From contig NZ_JAUZQD010000004.1 of the NCBI RefSeq assembly GCF_030709675.1, positions 310,001 through 374,000 of the forward strand: DNA of 64,000 bases, in the 5' to 3' direction. Below the pieces are notes generated by a model. That model searched no databases and was not told the origin of the DNA. It was given only the letters and a program-made list of their open reading frames with translations. Positions within the stretch are counted from its first letter, which is position 1, and each line of letters begins with the position of its first letter. The DNA is from Symbioplanes lichenis (lineage in GTDB: Bacteria; Actinomycetota; Actinomycetes; Mycobacteriales; Micromonosporaceae). The position numbers and the translations under genes are program-made. Shown here in pieces: positions 16,734 through 25,678 of this stretch.

Positions 16734-17888
16734 CTACCGGCGGGGCTGATCCTCCCGCCACGCCTCGCGCAGCTCCCGCCGGGTGTCCCGCCACCACTGG
16801 GCCAGCTCCGCCCGGAACTCCCGCAAACCCCGAGCCACGTCGGCGATCGCATACCTGTAGCCCGGGTCCTCGATCCGGGCCCCGATCGCCTCGACCAGGC
16901 CGAGGGCGCACAGCACCGGCACCGCCCCGACGGCGATCACCGTGAGCCACCACGCACCCGTCACCGCGTACGCCAGCACCAGCGCAAGCTGCACACCCAC
17001 CGTGACCACGCCGGCCAGCACCGCGCGGCGCAGCAGCCGCGGCACCAGCCGCAACGCCCGCCACGGCACGCGCCCGGCCGGCACCCACACGCGCCCGCCG
17101 AAGCCGAGCACGACCGAGCCGGCCAGCGCCGCGAAGACTTGCGCGGGCAGCGTCACGACCTCCCACCGTACGGCGACCACCGCCGCCACGAGGACCACCA
17201 CGAGCGCGGCCGAGAACCACCGTCGCAGCGCCGTCAGCAGGCTTCGCAACGGCCACGTCATCGACAGCACGTCCGGTCGCGCGGGGTTGTCGCGGGCGAC
17301 GTCACTCAGCGTACGCAACGATCGGCGCACCTGGAGCCGCTCGGCGTCCAGCATGGCGAGGAGCCACCGGCCGTACCCGTCGTCGGGGTTGATCGCGAGT
17401 CCGGCCCGGGCGTAGCGCTCCGCCTCGGCCCGGTGGCCGGCGTCCCGCTCGACGTCGGCCGCCGTGAGCAGGGCGTGCACCGAGCGGGGGGCCAGCGCGA
17501 GCCCCCGGCCGGCCGCCTCGCGCGCCTCCGGGAAGCGCCGCAGTGCCGCCAGCGCCCGCGCCCGCACCAGGTGACCGGCCGGATCGTCGGGCGCGATGTG
17601 CACCGCCTGCTCGCCCGCTTGCACCGCGTCCTTGGCCCGGAGCAGCGACAACAGGCCCTCGGCCCGTTCGACGTGGGCGTCGGGATCTGCCGGGTCGAGG
17701 GCGAGCGCGGCCTCGGCGGCCTGGACCGCGGCCGGGTACTCGCGGCGGCGGCGCAGCGTGAACGCGAGCAGGAGCAGCAGCCGCGGGTCGTCCGGCGTGT
17801 CGGTCAGCGCGGCCCGCAGCGTCGCCTCGGCCTGCTCGTCCCGGCCGACCTCCAGCAGCGAGCGGGCCTGGCCGTAGGCGGGGGTCAC
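16734..17888 (-). CDS. TPR-repeat membrane protein
   Basis: 384 residues from the GTG at 17888, which overlaps the stop of the upstream AAA+ gene as GTGA; a longer frame to 17981 is not needed. Residues 1-190 are five or so tetratricopeptide repeats (for example YPAAVQAAEAALALDPADPD and AERYARAGLAINPDD). Residues 225-345 contain four hydrophobic segments, and the C-terminus is charged. TPRs mediate protein contacts, so with translational coupling a complex with the AAA+ ATPase is likely. Function unknown. Confidence 0.82.
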   Translation of the reverse strand: MTPAYGQARSLLEVGRDEQAEATLRAALTDTPDDPRLLLLLAFTLRRRREYPAAVQAAEAALALDPADPDAHVERAEGLLSLLRAKDAVQAGEQAVHIAPDDPAGHLVRARALAALRRFPEAREAAGRGLALAPRSVHALLTAADVERDAGHRAEAERYARAGLAINPDDGYGRWLLAMLDAERLQVRRSLRTLSDVARDNPARPDVLSMTWPLRSLLTALRRWFSAALVVVLVAAVVAVRWEVVTLPAQVFAALAGSVVLGFGGRVWVPAGRVPWRALRLVPRLLRRAVLAGVVTVGVQLALVLAYAVTGAWWLTVIAVGAVPVLCALGLVEAIGARIEDPGYRYAIADVARGLREFRAELAQWWRDTRRELREAWREDQPRR

Positions 17889-19162
17889 AGCAGCTTGCGC
17901 TTCTTCAGGTACGCCGCCAGCTCGTCGTACTCGCCGCCGCTGTTGCCGAAGAGCGCCACGTTGCGCGCGGTCGCGAACCACGCGTCGGTGGACGGGCGCA
18001 CCTCGCGCACGGCGGCCAGCATGTCCTCCTGCGTGATCATGCGCACCTCGCCCGTGGCGACGGCGTCGCGCATCGCGTGCTCGGCGGCGGTCTCGCAGAC
18101 GTGCGCCAGGTCGGCGCCGGAGAAGTGATCGGTGGCCTGCGCGAGCCGGGCCAGGTCGATGCCGGCGACGGGCCGCTCGCGCAGGTGATACTCCAGGATC
18201 GCGGCGCGCGCGGCCTGGTCAGGCGGCAGCACCAGGAGGGTACGGTCGAGACGCCCCGGCCGGCGCAGCGCGGGATCCACGTCCCACGGCGCGTTCGTCG
18301 CCGCCAGCACGAAGACTCCCTCGTTGCTGCCGTCGACCCCGTCCAGCTCGGTGAGGAGCTGATTGACCAGGGTACGCAGCGCCGACGAACTCAGCTGGCT
18401 GCGCTTGTGCCCGAGCGCGTCGATCTCGTCGAGGAACACGACGCACGGGGCGTGACCGCGCGCCGCCGCGAACAGCTCGTGCAGGTTGCGCTCCGAGCTG
18501 CCCAGCCACATCGCCAGCACGTCGGTGATCGACAGCGAGACGAAGGCGGCGCCCATCTCCCCCGCGACCGCCCGGGCGAGGAAGGTCTTGCCGCAGCCCG
18601 GCGGGCCGTAGAGCAGCATGCCGCCGCGCAGGCTCTTGCCGAAGAGGGTGCGCAGCTCGGGGTTGCGCAGCGGGCCGAGGAAGGACAGCTCGAGGCGCTC
18701 CTTGACCTCGGCCATGCCGCCGACGTCGGCCAGGGTGACGGCGGAGCGCTCGATGTCGAAGGCGCGGTCGGCGACGGGTTGCGCGGGGGCGAAGCGGGGC
18801 GGGACGACGTCGGCGAACTCGCCCTCGAGCGCGGCCCAGTCGACACCGCCCGGCGCCCCGCCGCCGGCGCCGGCGCCCGATTTGTCCGAGTAAGACGCCG
18901 CGGACGGGGACGGGGACGGGGACGAAGGTGCCGAAGGGGACGGGGGTGCGGAAGGAGAAGACGCCGGTTGCAGCGCCGCCGCCATCACCCGCTGCGCGTC
19001 CGCGTCGGCCGGATGCCGGGAGAGCAGCATCGCCGCGTGCCCGATCGCCTCGGTCGTCCGCCCGGCCGCCACCAGCAGCTCCGCCAGGTGCAGGCGCAGC
19101 GGCAGGTCGTCCGGGCTCGCCGCCACCGCGGCGGCGAGGCTGTCGATCAGGGCGTCGCTCAT
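17885..19162 (-). CDS. AAA+ ATPase of the VPS4/FtsH-like class with an N-terminal TPR-like segment
   Basis: 425 residues. Residues 1-65 resemble one or two TPR helices pairs, residues 66-95 are a Ser/Pro linker, and residues 145-390 are a single AAA+ module. Walker A is GPPGCGKT (186-193), Walker B VVFLDEID (241-248), pore loop MWLGSSERN and second region of homology ATNAPWDVDPALRRPGRLDR with the arginine fingers. The C-terminal helical part reads HFSGADLAHVCETAAEHAM as in VPS4/p97. Such ATPases remodel or unfold proteins. Its own TPR segment and the coupled TPR membrane protein suggest a two-protein assembly at the membrane; the substrate is unknown. Confidence 0.88.
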   Translation of the reverse strand: MSDALIDSLAAAVAASPDDLPLRLHLAELLVAAGRTTEAIGHAAMLLSRHPADADAQRVMAAALQPASSPSAPPSPSAPSSPSPSPSAASYSDKSGAGAGGGAPGGVDWAALEGEFADVVPPRFAPAQPVADRAFDIERSAVTLADVGGMAEVKERLELSFLGPLRNPELRTLFGKSLRGGMLLYGPPGCGKTFLARAVAGEMGAAFVSLSITDVLAMWLGSSERNLHELFAAARGHAPCVVFLDEIDALGHKRSQLSSSALRTLVNQLLTELDGVDGSNEGVFVLAATNAPWDVDPALRRPGRLDRTLLVLPPDQAARAAILEYHLRERPVAGIDLARLAQATDHFSGADLAHVCETAAEHAMRDAVATGEVRMITQEDMLAAVREVRPSTDAWFATARNVALFGNSGGEYDELAAYLKKRKLL

Positions 19163-19227
19163 GAACAGCGATTATGCCCTGAGTGCCGGAAGGGTGAATT
19201 CGCCGCCGAAGGGGCATGAGGGGTGGC

Positions 19228-20181
19228 ATGGCAGACGTCGACGTGCTGAGCGGGGACCGGTTCGAGCTGGGCGAGGGCGGCCGGTGGGTGGGTGACCAGG
19301 TGCTCCTCGTCAACATCCCGGCCGGGCGGCTCTACCGCACCCCCGTGGACGATATGACACAGCTCACCGAGATCGCGCACCTCGACGTGCCCCTCGCGGC
19401 GATCGCGCCCGTGGCGGACCGGCCCGGCGTGTATCTGGCCGCGGCCGGCACCGGCTTCACCCTCATCGGCGCCGAGACCGAGACCGGCGCCAAGACCGAG
19501 ACCGGCGCCGAAACCGACACCAGCGCCGAAACCAAGCTCGGGCAGCCGGAGCCCGTCACCGACCGTGAGTGGCGGATGAACGACGCCATCGCCGACCGGG
19601 CGGGCCGGCTCTGGGCGGGCAGCATGGCCTGCGACCAGACGAAGGGCTGCGGCGCGCTCTACCGGCTCGACCCGGACGGCAGTGTGCGGACGGTTCTGCG
19701 CAGCCTCACCATCGCCAACGGGCCGGCGTTCAGCCCGGACGGCCGGGTGATGTACCTCTCGGACACCCCGCTCGGGCACATCGACGCGTTCGACGTGTCG
19801 CCGGCGGGTGAGCTGAGCAACCGCCGCCCGTTCGCGCGGCTCGACCCGGAGCAGGGCGCGCCGGACGGGCTCACGGTCGACAGCGACGGGTACGTGTGGG
19901 CCGCCCTCTTCGGCGGCGGCGCGGTCCAGCGTTTCCGCCCCGACGGCGAGCCGGACCGGCGCGTTCCCGTCCCGGCCCGGCAGCCGACCAGCGTGTGCCT
20001 GGCCGGCGACACGCTGGTCGTGACGAGCGGGCGCGGCGGGCTGGACGACCCGGCCGACGCGGACGGCGCCGTGATGATCACGCCGGCCGGGGCGACCGGG
20101 ATCCCGGCGCTGCCGGTGCGGTTGAACGCCCTGGCCGCCGAGGAGGAGCGGCGCGTGGCAAAGGGAACGAAGACGCCGTAG
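19228..20181 (+). CDS. SMP-30/gluconolactonase-family protein
   Basis: 317 residues from the ATG at 19228 (GAGGGG upstream; an in-frame ATG at 19216 is an alternative). It is a six-bladed propeller of the SMP-30/lactonase family: metal ligand Glu in FELGEGG, Asn in WRMNDAIADRAGRLWAG, Asn in IANGPAFSPDG and Asp in QGAPDGLTVDSDG. Residues 81-106 are an inserted repeat of the type GAETET/GAKTET/SAETK not found in relatives. The last 15 residues lie in the first copy of a 47-bp tandem repeat that continues past the stop codon. A role in hydrolysing a sugar lactone fits the neighbouring sugar oxidoreductases. Confidence 0.85.
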   Translation: MADVDVLSGDRFELGEGGRWVGDQVLLVNIPAGRLYRTPVDDMTQLTEIAHLDVPLAAIAPVADRPGVYLAAAGTGFTLIGAETETGAKTETGAETDTSAETKLGQPEPVTDREWRMNDAIADRAGRLWAGSMACDQTKGCGALYRLDPDGSVRTVLRSLTIANGPAFSPDGRVMYLSDTPLGHIDAFDVSPAGELSNRRPFARLDPEQGAPDGLTVDSDGYVWAALFGGGAVQRFRPDGEPDRRVPVPARQPTSVCLAGDTLVVTSGRGGLDDPADADGAVMITPAGATGIPALPVRLNALAAEEERRVAKGTKTP

Positions 20182-20274
20182 CCGCCGAGGAGGAGCGGCT
20201 TGCGGCAAAGGGAACGAAGACGCCGTAGCCGCCGAGGAGGAGCGGCTTGCGGCAAAGGGAACGAAGACGCCGTA
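20134..20274 (+). repeat. Three tandem copies of a 47-bp unit across the SMP-30 stop codon
   Basis: Copies at 20134-20180, 20181-20227 and 20228-20274; copies two and three are identical and copy one differs at a few positions. The first copy encodes the C-terminus of the SMP-30 protein and most of its stop codon. Because 47 is not a multiple of three the extra copies lie outside the frame, so they are duplications of the 3' end of the gene. The rest of the space to the next gene (20275-20380) holds nothing recognisable. Confidence 0.93.
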
Positions 20275-20380
20275 GCGGGTGAGTAGGCAGCTGCGCCCGG
20301 CACTCGCGGCAAAGGCGCGACGCACCACCCGGCTCGCGGTGTAGCCACGCGCGCCTGGCGTAGCCCGTACTCAAATCTTT

Positions 20381-21157
20381 TCAGGGAAGAATGCTGTCGA
20401 CGTAGCCGCCATCGACGCGCAGCGCACCCCCCGTCGTGGCCGACGCCAGGTCCGAGGCCAGATAGACCACCATGTTGGCGATCTCCTCCGGCTCGATCAA
20501 GCGCTGCAGCAGCGACTGCGGCCGGTGCTGCCGCATGAACTCGCGCTGCGCCTCCTCCCACGGCAGGCTCTTGTCGACCAGCTGGTAGACGAACTCCTCG
20601 ACGCCGCCGGTGTGCGTGGGCCCGGCGATGACGCTGTTGACCGTGACGCCGCTGCCGGCCGCCTCCTTGGCGAAGCCGCGCGACACCGCGAGCAGGGCCG
20701 TCTTCGTCATGCCGTAGTGGATCATCTCGGCCGGGACGACGACGGCGGAGTCGCTGGCGATGTACTGGATGCGGCCCCAGCCCCGGTCGCGCATGCCCGG
20801 CAGGTACGCGCGGGTGAGCCGGACGGCGGCGAGGACGTTCACCTCGAAGTAGCGCCGCCACTCCTCGTCGGTGATCTCCAGGGCGGGCGTGGCCCCGAAG
20901 ATGCCCAGGTTGTTGATCACGATGTCGGCCGCCGGGACCGCGCCGAGCACCGCGGCCACGCCCTCGTCCGTGGCCAGGTCGCCCGGCGCGGCGATCGCCT
21001 CCGGCAGCTCGGCCACCGTCTTCTCCACGGCCGTGCGGTCGCGGCCGTTGACCGCCACCCGGGCCCCGGCGGCGGCCAGCCCGGCGGCGATCGCCCGGCC
21101 GATGCCCTGCGTGGAACCGGACACCAGGGCGGTTCTTCCCGTCAGATCGATGCGCAT
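20381..21157 (-). CDS. Short-chain dehydrogenase/reductase
   Basis: 258 residues from the ATG at 21157; a longer upstream frame is not supported. The Rossmann motif is VSGSTQGIGRA (residues 12-22), the NN-G motif INNLG, and the catalytic Ser and YGMTK (Tyr and Lys) follow at about 140-160. The C-terminus ends with GGALRVDGGYVDS as in classical SDRs. Substrate cannot be read. It is convergent with the SMP-30 gene and divergent from the diguanylate cyclase. Confidence 0.9.
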   Translation of the reverse strand: MRIDLTGRTALVSGSTQGIGRAIAAGLAAAGARVAVNGRDRTAVEKTVAELPEAIAAPGDLATDEGVAAVLGAVPAADIVINNLGIFGATPALEITDEEWRRYFEVNVLAAVRLTRAYLPGMRDRGWGRIQYIASDSAVVVPAEMIHYGMTKTALLAVSRGFAKEAAGSGVTVNSVIAGPTHTGGVEEFVYQLVDKSLPWEEAQREFMRQHRPQSLLQRLIEPEEIANMVVYLASDLASATTGGALRVDGGYVDSILP

Positions 21158-21251
21158 GCGACCAGTTTCCCCCGCCCGGATGCTTTGCTGCGCGCCACGG
21201 CGACCGATGGAGAGGGAACACCGCCCGCCCGCGAGCACGAGGGACGTACCC

Positions 21252-22682
21252 ATGCGTTTGCTGCAGACCTTCGCCCGAGACGGGATGGAATCCCTCCTGG
21301 CCCTGGTCGCCGTCGTCGTGCTGCACCAGTTCGGGCTGGCCGGGACGGCGTCGGTCTGGTCATTGGTGCTGCTCCTCGGGCTCTGCGCGGTCCTGCAGCA
21401 GGCGCCGGTGCAGCGCCGCCTGGCCGGCACCGACCCGGAGGGCCGCCTCGAGCTGCGCATCGGCCTGCAGATGGCGATGTGCACGGCCGCCATGTACCTG
21501 AGCGGCTGGGGTGCCCTGCTGGCCATCGCCCACGTGCACATCCTCGCCACCTTCCTGCGCAGGTCGGGCGCCCGGGCGTGGGTGCCGGCCGCGGTGTCCA
21601 GCGCCGCGTCGATCGTCGCGGGGCAGATCGCCGTCGCCGCCGGGCTCGCCCACACCTATCTGAACGTCAACCTCTCGCACGGCCTGGCCGCCCTGGTCCT
21701 GCTGATCACGGTGACCACGGCCCGCACGCTCGGCCAGTTCGTGGCGCAGCGCGAGTCGGCCGACGCCACCGCGCGGCTCAGCGAGGACCGCTTCCGCGCC
21801 CTGGTCCGCGACGGCTCCGAGGTCATCACCATGAGCGACGCCGAGGGCGCCGTCTCCTGGGTCAGCCCGGCCGCGCTGCCGGTCATGGGTTACAAGCCGG
21901 AGGAGCTGCACGGCCAGGTGCTGCGCGGGCTCTACCACCCCGAGGACGAGGTCGCGGCGATGGAACTCTTCGCCCGGCTGCTCGCCTCGGACAGCACCGT
22001 CGAGCACTCGGCCGAGCTGCGGGTCCGGCACGCCGACGGCACCTTCTACTGGCACGAAATCATCTCCCGCAACATGCTGGCCCACCCGGCCGTGCACGCG
22101 ATCGTCTCGCACCAGCGGGACATCACCGAGCGCCGCGCGGCGCAGGACCGCATCGCCTATGCGGCCTCGCACGACAGCCTCACCGGCCTCGCCAACGGCC
22201 CGACGCTCAACCGGGACCTCGAGCGGGCCCTCGCCCAGGGCACCCGGTACCAGCACGCGGTCGCCATGCTGTTCTGCGACCTGGACGGCTTCAAAGCAGT
22301 GAATGATACCTACGGGCACGACGTCGGCGACCGGCTCCTGCAGACCATCAGCGGCGTCATCAAGCGCACCACCCGCGACACCGACTCGGCCGGCCGCCTC
22401 GGCGGCGACGAGTTCGGCGTGGTCCTCACCCGCGTCCGCAACGCCGAGGAGGCCCTGAGCGTCGCTCAGCGCCTCATCGAGGGCATCGTCGGCAACGCCG
22501 CGGTGGCCGGCCTCAAGCTCGACGTCGGCTGCAGCGTCGGCGTGGCCCTCGCCTACCCGGGCGGCACCGACGCCAAGACCCTGATGCGCAAGGCCGACGC
22601 CGCGATGTACCGCTCCAAGCGCCACGGCCGCAACGGCGCCGTCGTCTACCTCGAGGAGGAGACCCCGGCCCCCTGGATGTGA
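21252..22682 (+). CDS. Membrane-bound PAS-GGDEF diguanylate cyclase
   Basis: 476 residues from the ATG at 21252. Residues 1-165 contain about six membrane segments. A PAS domain follows at about 178-300 (FRALVRDGSEVITM...ITERRAA). The GGDEF domain spans 310-470, with an intact GGDEF at 384-388 and an RxxD inhibition site (RDTD) exactly five residues before it, so it should make cyclic di-GMP and be product-inhibited. There is no EAL domain. The 3' end overlaps the convergent SDR gene by 37 bp. Confidence 0.93.
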   Translation: MRLLQTFARDGMESLLALVAVVVLHQFGLAGTASVWSLVLLLGLCAVLQQAPVQRRLAGTDPEGRLELRIGLQMAMCTAAMYLSGWGALLAIAHVHILATFLRRSGARAWVPAAVSSAASIVAGQIAVAAGLAHTYLNVNLSHGLAALVLLITVTTARTLGQFVAQRESADATARLSEDRFRALVRDGSEVITMSDAEGAVSWVSPAALPVMGYKPEELHGQVLRGLYHPEDEVAAMELFARLLASDSTVEHSAELRVRHADGTFYWHEIISRNMLAHPAVHAIVSHQRDITERRAAQDRIAYAASHDSLTGLANGPTLNRDLERALAQGTRYQHAVAMLFCDLDGFKAVNDTYGHDVGDRLLQTISGVIKRTTRDTDSAGRLGGDEFGVVLTRVRNAEEALSVAQRLIEGIVGNAAVAGLKLDVGCSVGVALAYPGGTDAKTLMRKADAAMYRSKRHGRNGAVVYLEEETPAPWM

Positions 22683-23431
22683 CCGCGGGCCGGGAGCCGG
22701 AGGCCGGACATGCCGCCGTCGACCGCGAGGGACATGCCCGTCGTGGCGGCGCTGGCGGGGTCGGCCAGATAGGCGACGGCCTCGGCGACCTCGGCCGCGG
22801 TGACCAGGCGGCCGGTGGGCTGACGGGCGGCCAGGCGTTCCTTCTCACCGGCCGGGTCGTCGGTCCGGGCGAGGAGGCGGGCCACCCAGGGCGTGTCGAC
22901 CGTGCCGGGAGCGACGCAGTTGACGCGGATGCCCTCGCCGACCAGGTCGGTGGCCAGGGCGAGGGTCATGGCGTGGACCGCGCCCTTCGAGGCCGAGTAG
23001 AGGACGCGCTGGGGCAGGCCGGCCAGGGCGGCGATCGACGAGGTGTTGACGATCGCGGGGTGCGGGCTGCGCCGGAGGTACGGCAGGAACGCCGCCGTGG
23101 TCCGCGCGATGCCCACCACGTTGACGTCGAGGACCCGCTGCCACTCGGCGTCGTCGTTGGCCTCGACCGTGCCGACCGCGCTGATGCCGGCGTTGTTGAC
23201 GAGGATGTCGGCGCCGCCCAGCTCGGTGGCGACCAGCTCGGCGGCGCGTTCGAGGGAGGAGCGGTCGGCGACGTCGGCCACCACGGGCAGGATGCCGTCG
23301 GCGGGGGCGCCGGGCTCGAGGTCGAGGACGGCCACGCGGGCGCCCCGGGCGCGGAAGGCCGCGGTGACGGCGGCGCCGATGCCGGAGCCGCCGCCGGTGA
23401 CCACGGCGACCAGGGTGTCGAAAGAGCTCAT
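22646..23431 (-). CDS. SDR dehydrogenase, probable 2-keto-3-deoxy sugar acid dehydrogenase
   Basis: 261 residues from the ATG at 23431, whose A lies in the stop of the preceding gene (TGATG). The motifs are VTGGGSGIGAA, VNNAG, and Ser with YSASK. It is the last gene of a coupled minus-strand set MarR, AKR, FAH, SDR. In non-phosphorylating L-fucose or L-rhamnose breakdown such an SDR oxidises the 2-keto-3-deoxy acid to a 2,4-diketo acid that the FAH-type hydrolase cleaves. The sugar specificity is inferred from the gene set only. Confidence 0.85.
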   Translation of the reverse strand: MSSFDTLVAVVTGGGSGIGAAVTAAFRARGARVAVLDLEPGAPADGILPVVADVADRSSLERAAELVATELGGADILVNNAGISAVGTVEANDDAEWQRVLDVNVVGIARTTAAFLPYLRRSPHPAIVNTSSIAALAGLPQRVLYSASKGAVHAMTLALATDLVGEGIRVNCVAPGTVDTPWVARLLARTDDPAGEKERLAARQPTGRLVTAAEVAEAVAYLADPASAATTGMSLAVDGGMSGLRLPARGHIQGAGVSSSR

Positions 23432-24261
23432 CACGCCTCCCGGAGCCGGTTGCGCTGACGGCCCAGGCCGTCGATCTCGACCTCCATGACATCACCCGCC
23501 CGCAGATAAGGGAACCGGCCGGACAGCGCGACGCCCTGCGGCGTCCCCGTGTTGATCAGGTCGCCCGGCTCGAGCACCGTGTACTGCGACAGGTGCCACA
23601 CCAGGAACGGCACGTCGAAGATCATGTCGGCGGTCGTGGAGTCCTGCCGGGGCTCGCCGCCGACCCAGCTGCGCAGGCCGAGCGCGCCCGGGTCGCCGGC
23701 CTCGTCCGGGGTGACCAGCCACGGGCCGAGCGGGTTGAAGGTCTCGGCGGACTTGCCCTTGGACCACTGGCCGCCGGACTCGTCCATCTGGAACGTGCGC
23801 TCGGAGACGTCGTTGGACAGCACGTACCCGGCGATGTGCGCGGCGGCGGCGGCCGGCGACCCCAGATAGCGCGCCGTCCGTCCGATGACGACGCCGAGCT
23901 CGACCTCCCAGTCCGTCTTGACCGACCGGCGCGGGATGAGCACGTCGTCGTACGGGCCGACCACGGTGTTCGGGGCCTTGTAGAACAGGATCGGCGTGAC
24001 CGGCGGCTGGGCCCCCGACTCGGCCGCGTGCGCCGCGTAGTTCTGGCCGATGCACAGGACCGCGCCGGGCCGGGCGATCGGGGCGCCGAGCCGCTGCCCG
24101 GCGATGTCGATCTCGGGCAGCCCGGCCACGGACGACACGCCGCCGGCGGCCAGGAACGCGCCGGTGATGTCGGGGGTCACCGCCGACAGGTCGTAGAACT
24201 TCCCGTCCGCCGCCGCCACGGGGCGTTCCTGTCCGGCCGGTCCGACGCGCAGATACCTCAT
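23431..24261 (-). CDS. Fumarylacetoacetate hydrolase-family protein, probable 2,4-diketo-3-deoxy sugar acid hydrolase
   Basis: 276 residues from the ATG at 24261. The C-terminal FAH domain spans about 70-275 with IGQNYAAHA, the metal-binding DWEVELGVVIG (Glu-x-Glu) and SNDVSERTFQ, and ends with GDVMEVEIDGLG. The N-terminal 60 residues match the small domain of the sugar-acid FAH group. Both ends couple by overlap: ATGA with the aldo/keto reductase gene upstream and TGATG with the SDR downstream. In the L-fucose route this step gives pyruvate and lactate. Confidence 0.88.
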   Translation of the reverse strand: MRYLRVGPAGQERPVAAADGKFYDLSAVTPDITGAFLAAGGVSSVAGLPEIDIAGQRLGAPIARPGAVLCIGQNYAAHAAESGAQPPVTPILFYKAPNTVVGPYDDVLIPRRSVKTDWEVELGVVIGRTARYLGSPAAAAAHIAGYVLSNDVSERTFQMDESGGQWSKGKSAETFNPLGPWLVTPDEAGDPGALGLRSWVGGEPRQDSTTADMIFDVPFLVWHLSQYTVLEPGDLINTGTPQGVALSGRFPYLRAGDVMEVEIDGLGRQRNRLREA

Positions 24262-25208
24262 GTGCTCTCCTCCAGGTCGGTCCACAACGTAGCGGGAATC
24301 GGCACCCGCGCCATCCGGACGGCGTCGGCGACTTCCTCCGGCGACCGCGCCCCCACCAGCACGCTCGCCACGGCGGGGTGCGTAAGGGGGAACTGGATTG
24401 CCGCCGCGCGCAACGGCACCCCGTGCCGCTCGCAGACCTCGCGCACGGCGAGGGCCCGGGCGAGCTGGGCGGCGGTCGCGGGCTGATAGTCGTACGGGGC
24501 CCCCGGCCGCGGATCGGCGAGCAGTCCCGAGTTGAACACGCCCGCCGCGATCACCGGCACGCCCCGCTCGGCGCACAGCGGCAGCAGCTCGTCGGCGCCC
24601 GACCGGTCGAGCAGCGTGAACCGCCCGGCGAGCAGCACGCAGTCGACCAGCCCGGTCCGCACGAAGTCCGCGAGCATCGCCGCCTGGTTCATGCCCGCCG
24701 ACACCGCCCCGATCCGGCCTCCCGCGCGCAGCCCCGCGAGCGTGGGCAGCGCCTCGCCCGAGGCCTGCTCCCAGTGCTCGTCCGGGTCGTGCACGTGCAG
24801 GATGTCGGCGCGGTCCAACCCCAGACGATCCAGGCTTTCCCGGTACGACGTGAGCACCCCCGCCCCGGAGAAGTCAAACACCGACGTCTCGCCGCCCGCC
24901 TCCGCCCAGGCCCCGTCCACGTCCCCGCCCCCGGGCCGCACCAGCCGCCCCACCTTCGTCGACACGGTGATCTCGTCCCGGGGCAGCCCGGCGAGCACCG
25001 GCCCGGCGCGGCGCTCGGCCAGCCCGTGCCCGTAGAAGGGCGCCACGTCGAAGAAGCGGATGCCCAGCCGCCACGCCTGGGTCACGGTGGCCCGGGCCTG
25101 CTCCTCCCCGACCGGCGCGTAGAGCCCGCCGAGCGGTCCCAGGCCCAGCCCGAGCCGGGTTACCTCAACCTTGGTGCGGCCGAGGCGCACCCGTTCGGCC
25201 GGGTTCAT
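24258..25208 (-). CDS. Aldo/keto reductase, D-threo-aldose/L-fucose 1-dehydrogenase type
   Basis: 316 residues. The AKR tetrad can be seen: Asp and Tyr in FFDVAPFYGHG, Lys in VSTKVG, His in ILHVHDPDEHW. The N-terminus RLGRTKVEVTRLGLGLGPLGGLY and overall pattern are those of the L-fucose/D-threo-aldose 1-dehydrogenase group, which oxidises the sugar to its lactone. It is coupled to the FAH gene (ATGA) and to the MarR gene upstream (ATGA). The partner lactonase could be the SMP-30 protein 4 kb away; the dehydratase of the pathway is not in the window. Confidence 0.87.
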   Translation of the reverse strand: MNPAERVRLGRTKVEVTRLGLGLGPLGGLYAPVGEEQARATVTQAWRLGIRFFDVAPFYGHGLAERRAGPVLAGLPRDEITVSTKVGRLVRPGGGDVDGAWAEAGGETSVFDFSGAGVLTSYRESLDRLGLDRADILHVHDPDEHWEQASGEALPTLAGLRAGGRIGAVSAGMNQAAMLADFVRTGLVDCVLLAGRFTLLDRSGADELLPLCAERGVPVIAAGVFNSGLLADPRPGAPYDYQPATAAQLARALAVREVCERHGVPLRAAAIQFPLTHPAVASVLVGARSPEEVADAVRMARVPIPATLWTDLEEST

Positions 25209-25660
25209 CGCGTCAGGGCCGTGACCACACCGGTGAGGTGCTCGAAGAAGATGAGGACGCCGGCCCGCTCGGGCTCCGGGAGCGAGGCGCAGTAGGCGTC
25301 GATGGCCAGGACCAGCGGGGCCCAGGCGGCGTAGGACGCCGCGCGGGCGGACTCCGTCACGCTGACGGTGACGCGGCGGCGGTCGGCGGTGTCGCGGACG
25401 CGCCGGACGTGGCCGGCCCGCTCGAGGCGGTCGATCAGCAGGGTGACCGAGGCGGTGCGGATGCCCAGGCGGTCGGCCAGCTCCGACGCGCCCATCGGGC
25501 CGTGCTGGACGAGCTCGCCGATCGCCGACATGTCGTTGACGCCCATGTCCATGCGCTGGGCCATCCGGCCCACCAGCCGGCGGGAGCCGCCGATCAGGTC
25601 GCGGACCGCGAGGGTGGCGGGGTCGAGCCCCTCGAACGGCCGGTCGTCCATGCGCCCCAT
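25205..25660 (-). CDS. MarR-family regulator of the sugar oxidation operon
   Basis: 151 residues; Met at 25660 or, three codons in, 25651. A winged helix-turn-helix with MGASELADRLGIRTASVTLLIDRLERAG and the wing DTADRRRVTVSVTE marks it as MarR. It is the first gene of the minus-strand operon and overlaps the AKR by 4 bp, so it probably controls its own operon. The effector is unknown. Confidence 0.88.
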   Translation of the reverse strand: MGRMDDRPFEGLDPATLAVRDLIGGSRRLVGRMAQRMDMGVNDMSAIGELVQHGPMGASELADRLGIRTASVTLLIDRLERAGHVRRVRDTADRRRVTVSVTESARAASYAAWAPLVLAIDAYCASLPEPERAGVLIFFEHLTGVVTALTR

Positions 25661-25678
25661 CCCATCACACGCCGCCCG

